Shown piece by piece: positions 5,919-6,122 of a stretch of 6,122 nucleotides of DNA (its first letter is position 1; the number at the start of each line of letters is the position of its first letter). The notes below the pieces were generated by a model that was given only the letters and a program-made list of their open reading frames with translations, was not told where the DNA came from and did not search any database. The position numbers and the translations under genes are program-made. Where the stretch lies: assembly GCA_020854785.1 (NCBI GenBank), contig JAHFZE010000106.1, forward strand, positions 1 through 6,122. The letters run 5' to 3'. This DNA comes from Methanomethylovorans sp. (GTDB lineage: Archaea > Halobacteriota > Methanosarcinia > Methanosarcinales > Methanosarcinaceae).

Positions 5919-6122
5919 ATGGTAGATCTTACATTCCTCACACCTGAGCTCACATTAGTGGGAACCGGTCTTGCAGTCCTTCTTATAGGACTATTCATCA
6001 ACACTAAAGCAAAGAAGATACTCGGTTACCTTGCATCTCTGGGTATATTAGTATCTTTGGTGTTTGTCTTGATGAGCCTTGGCCGTGAAGGTATGCTATT
6101 CAACGACACACTTTCATTTGAT
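5919..6122 (+). CDS. fpoN: F420H2 dehydrogenase antiporter-like subunit N, N-terminal part (partial)
   Basis: An open frame of 68 codons from ATG5919 runs off the right edge. The peptide begins MVDLTFLTPELTLVGTGLAV and has two hydrophobic segments (about residues 10-28 and 35-53) separated by a short basic loop (KAKK). The 'L.PEl.L' opening is characteristic of NuoN/ND2 proteins, and N follows M in nuo and fpo operons. FpoN would be the antiporter-like subunit closest to K and J. The conserved TM5 glutamate and TM7 lysine are beyond the window. The ribosome binding site is probably GGGGGTG (5906-5912), which runs into the fpoM stop. Assigned mostly from position plus this short N-terminus. 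Confidence 0.85.
   Translation, partial: MVDLTFLTPELTLVGTGLAVLLIGLFINTKAKKILGYLASLGILVSLVFVLMSLGREGMLFNDTLSFD

Larger units (their letters stand above)
1..6122 (+). other. Interior of the fpo operon (F420H2:methanophenazine oxidoreductase)
   Basis: Nine consecutive same-strand genes follow the order D-H-I-J-J-K-L-M-N with no gap longer than 5 bases. The whole window therefore looks like part of one transcript, with neither promoter nor terminator inside it. The set is the quinone-module and pump-module part of complex I. Distinguishing Fpo from bacterial Nuo or Archaeoglobus Fqo rests on the split J, the archaeal-type ribosome binding sites and overall resemblance to Methanosarcina subunits as I recall them. 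The electron-input genes (fpoF, and fpoA-C upstream) are not visible, so the electron donor F420H2 is inferred. Confidence 0.85.

Noticed and set aside
1..6122. A bacterial nuo operon
   Set aside because: The split J, the archaeal-style GGTGATC ribosome binding sites and the overall subunit sequences fit methanogen Fpo better. The window alone cannot show whether NADH-module genes are missing.

Overview
The window is the distal part of an fpo operon, which encodes the membrane-bound F420H2:methanophenazine oxidoreductase (F420H2 dehydrogenase, Fpo). Fpo is the archaeal relative of bacterial respiratory complex I (Nuo). The gene order D-H-I-J(N)-J(C)-K-L-M-N, the split J subunit and GAGGTGATC-type ribosome binding sites point to a methanogen of the Methanosarcinales, most likely Methanosarcinaceae. 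Base composition is moderate by eye. I cannot name the genus from sequence alone; a related ANME-2 archaeon is not excluded.

Layout, all on the + strand: 3' end of fpoD (to 64), fpoH (70-1095), fpoI (1100-1543), N-terminal half of fpoJ (1528-1815), C-terminal half of fpoJ (1805-2107), fpoK (2104-2406), fpoL (2409-4424), fpoM (4425-5915) and the 5' end of fpoN (from 5919, cut by the window edge). Junctions range from a 16-base overlap to gaps of 2 to 5 bases. No stretch lacks a gene, and I see no promoter, terminator, RNA gene, mobile element, CRISPR or significant repeat. The window therefore looks like the interior of one polycistronic transcript.

How the genes work together: by homology to complex I, FpoI carries two [4Fe-4S] clusters that pass electrons towards the FpoB/D region. 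FpoH with FpoD forms the site where the lipid-soluble carrier methanophenazine is reduced. FpoH, J, K and N link this reaction to the antiporter-like subunits L, M and N, which carry the main ion channels. The key charged membrane residues I looked for in K, L and M are all present, so the pump looks intact. The F420H2-oxidising subunit FpoF is normally encoded elsewhere; fpoA-C and most of fpoD should lie upstream, and the rest of fpoN and fpoO downstream.

I found no hidden or new system. The points most worth a second look are the split J subunit, the very regular translational coupling between genes, and the composition of the FpoH electron-acceptor loop.
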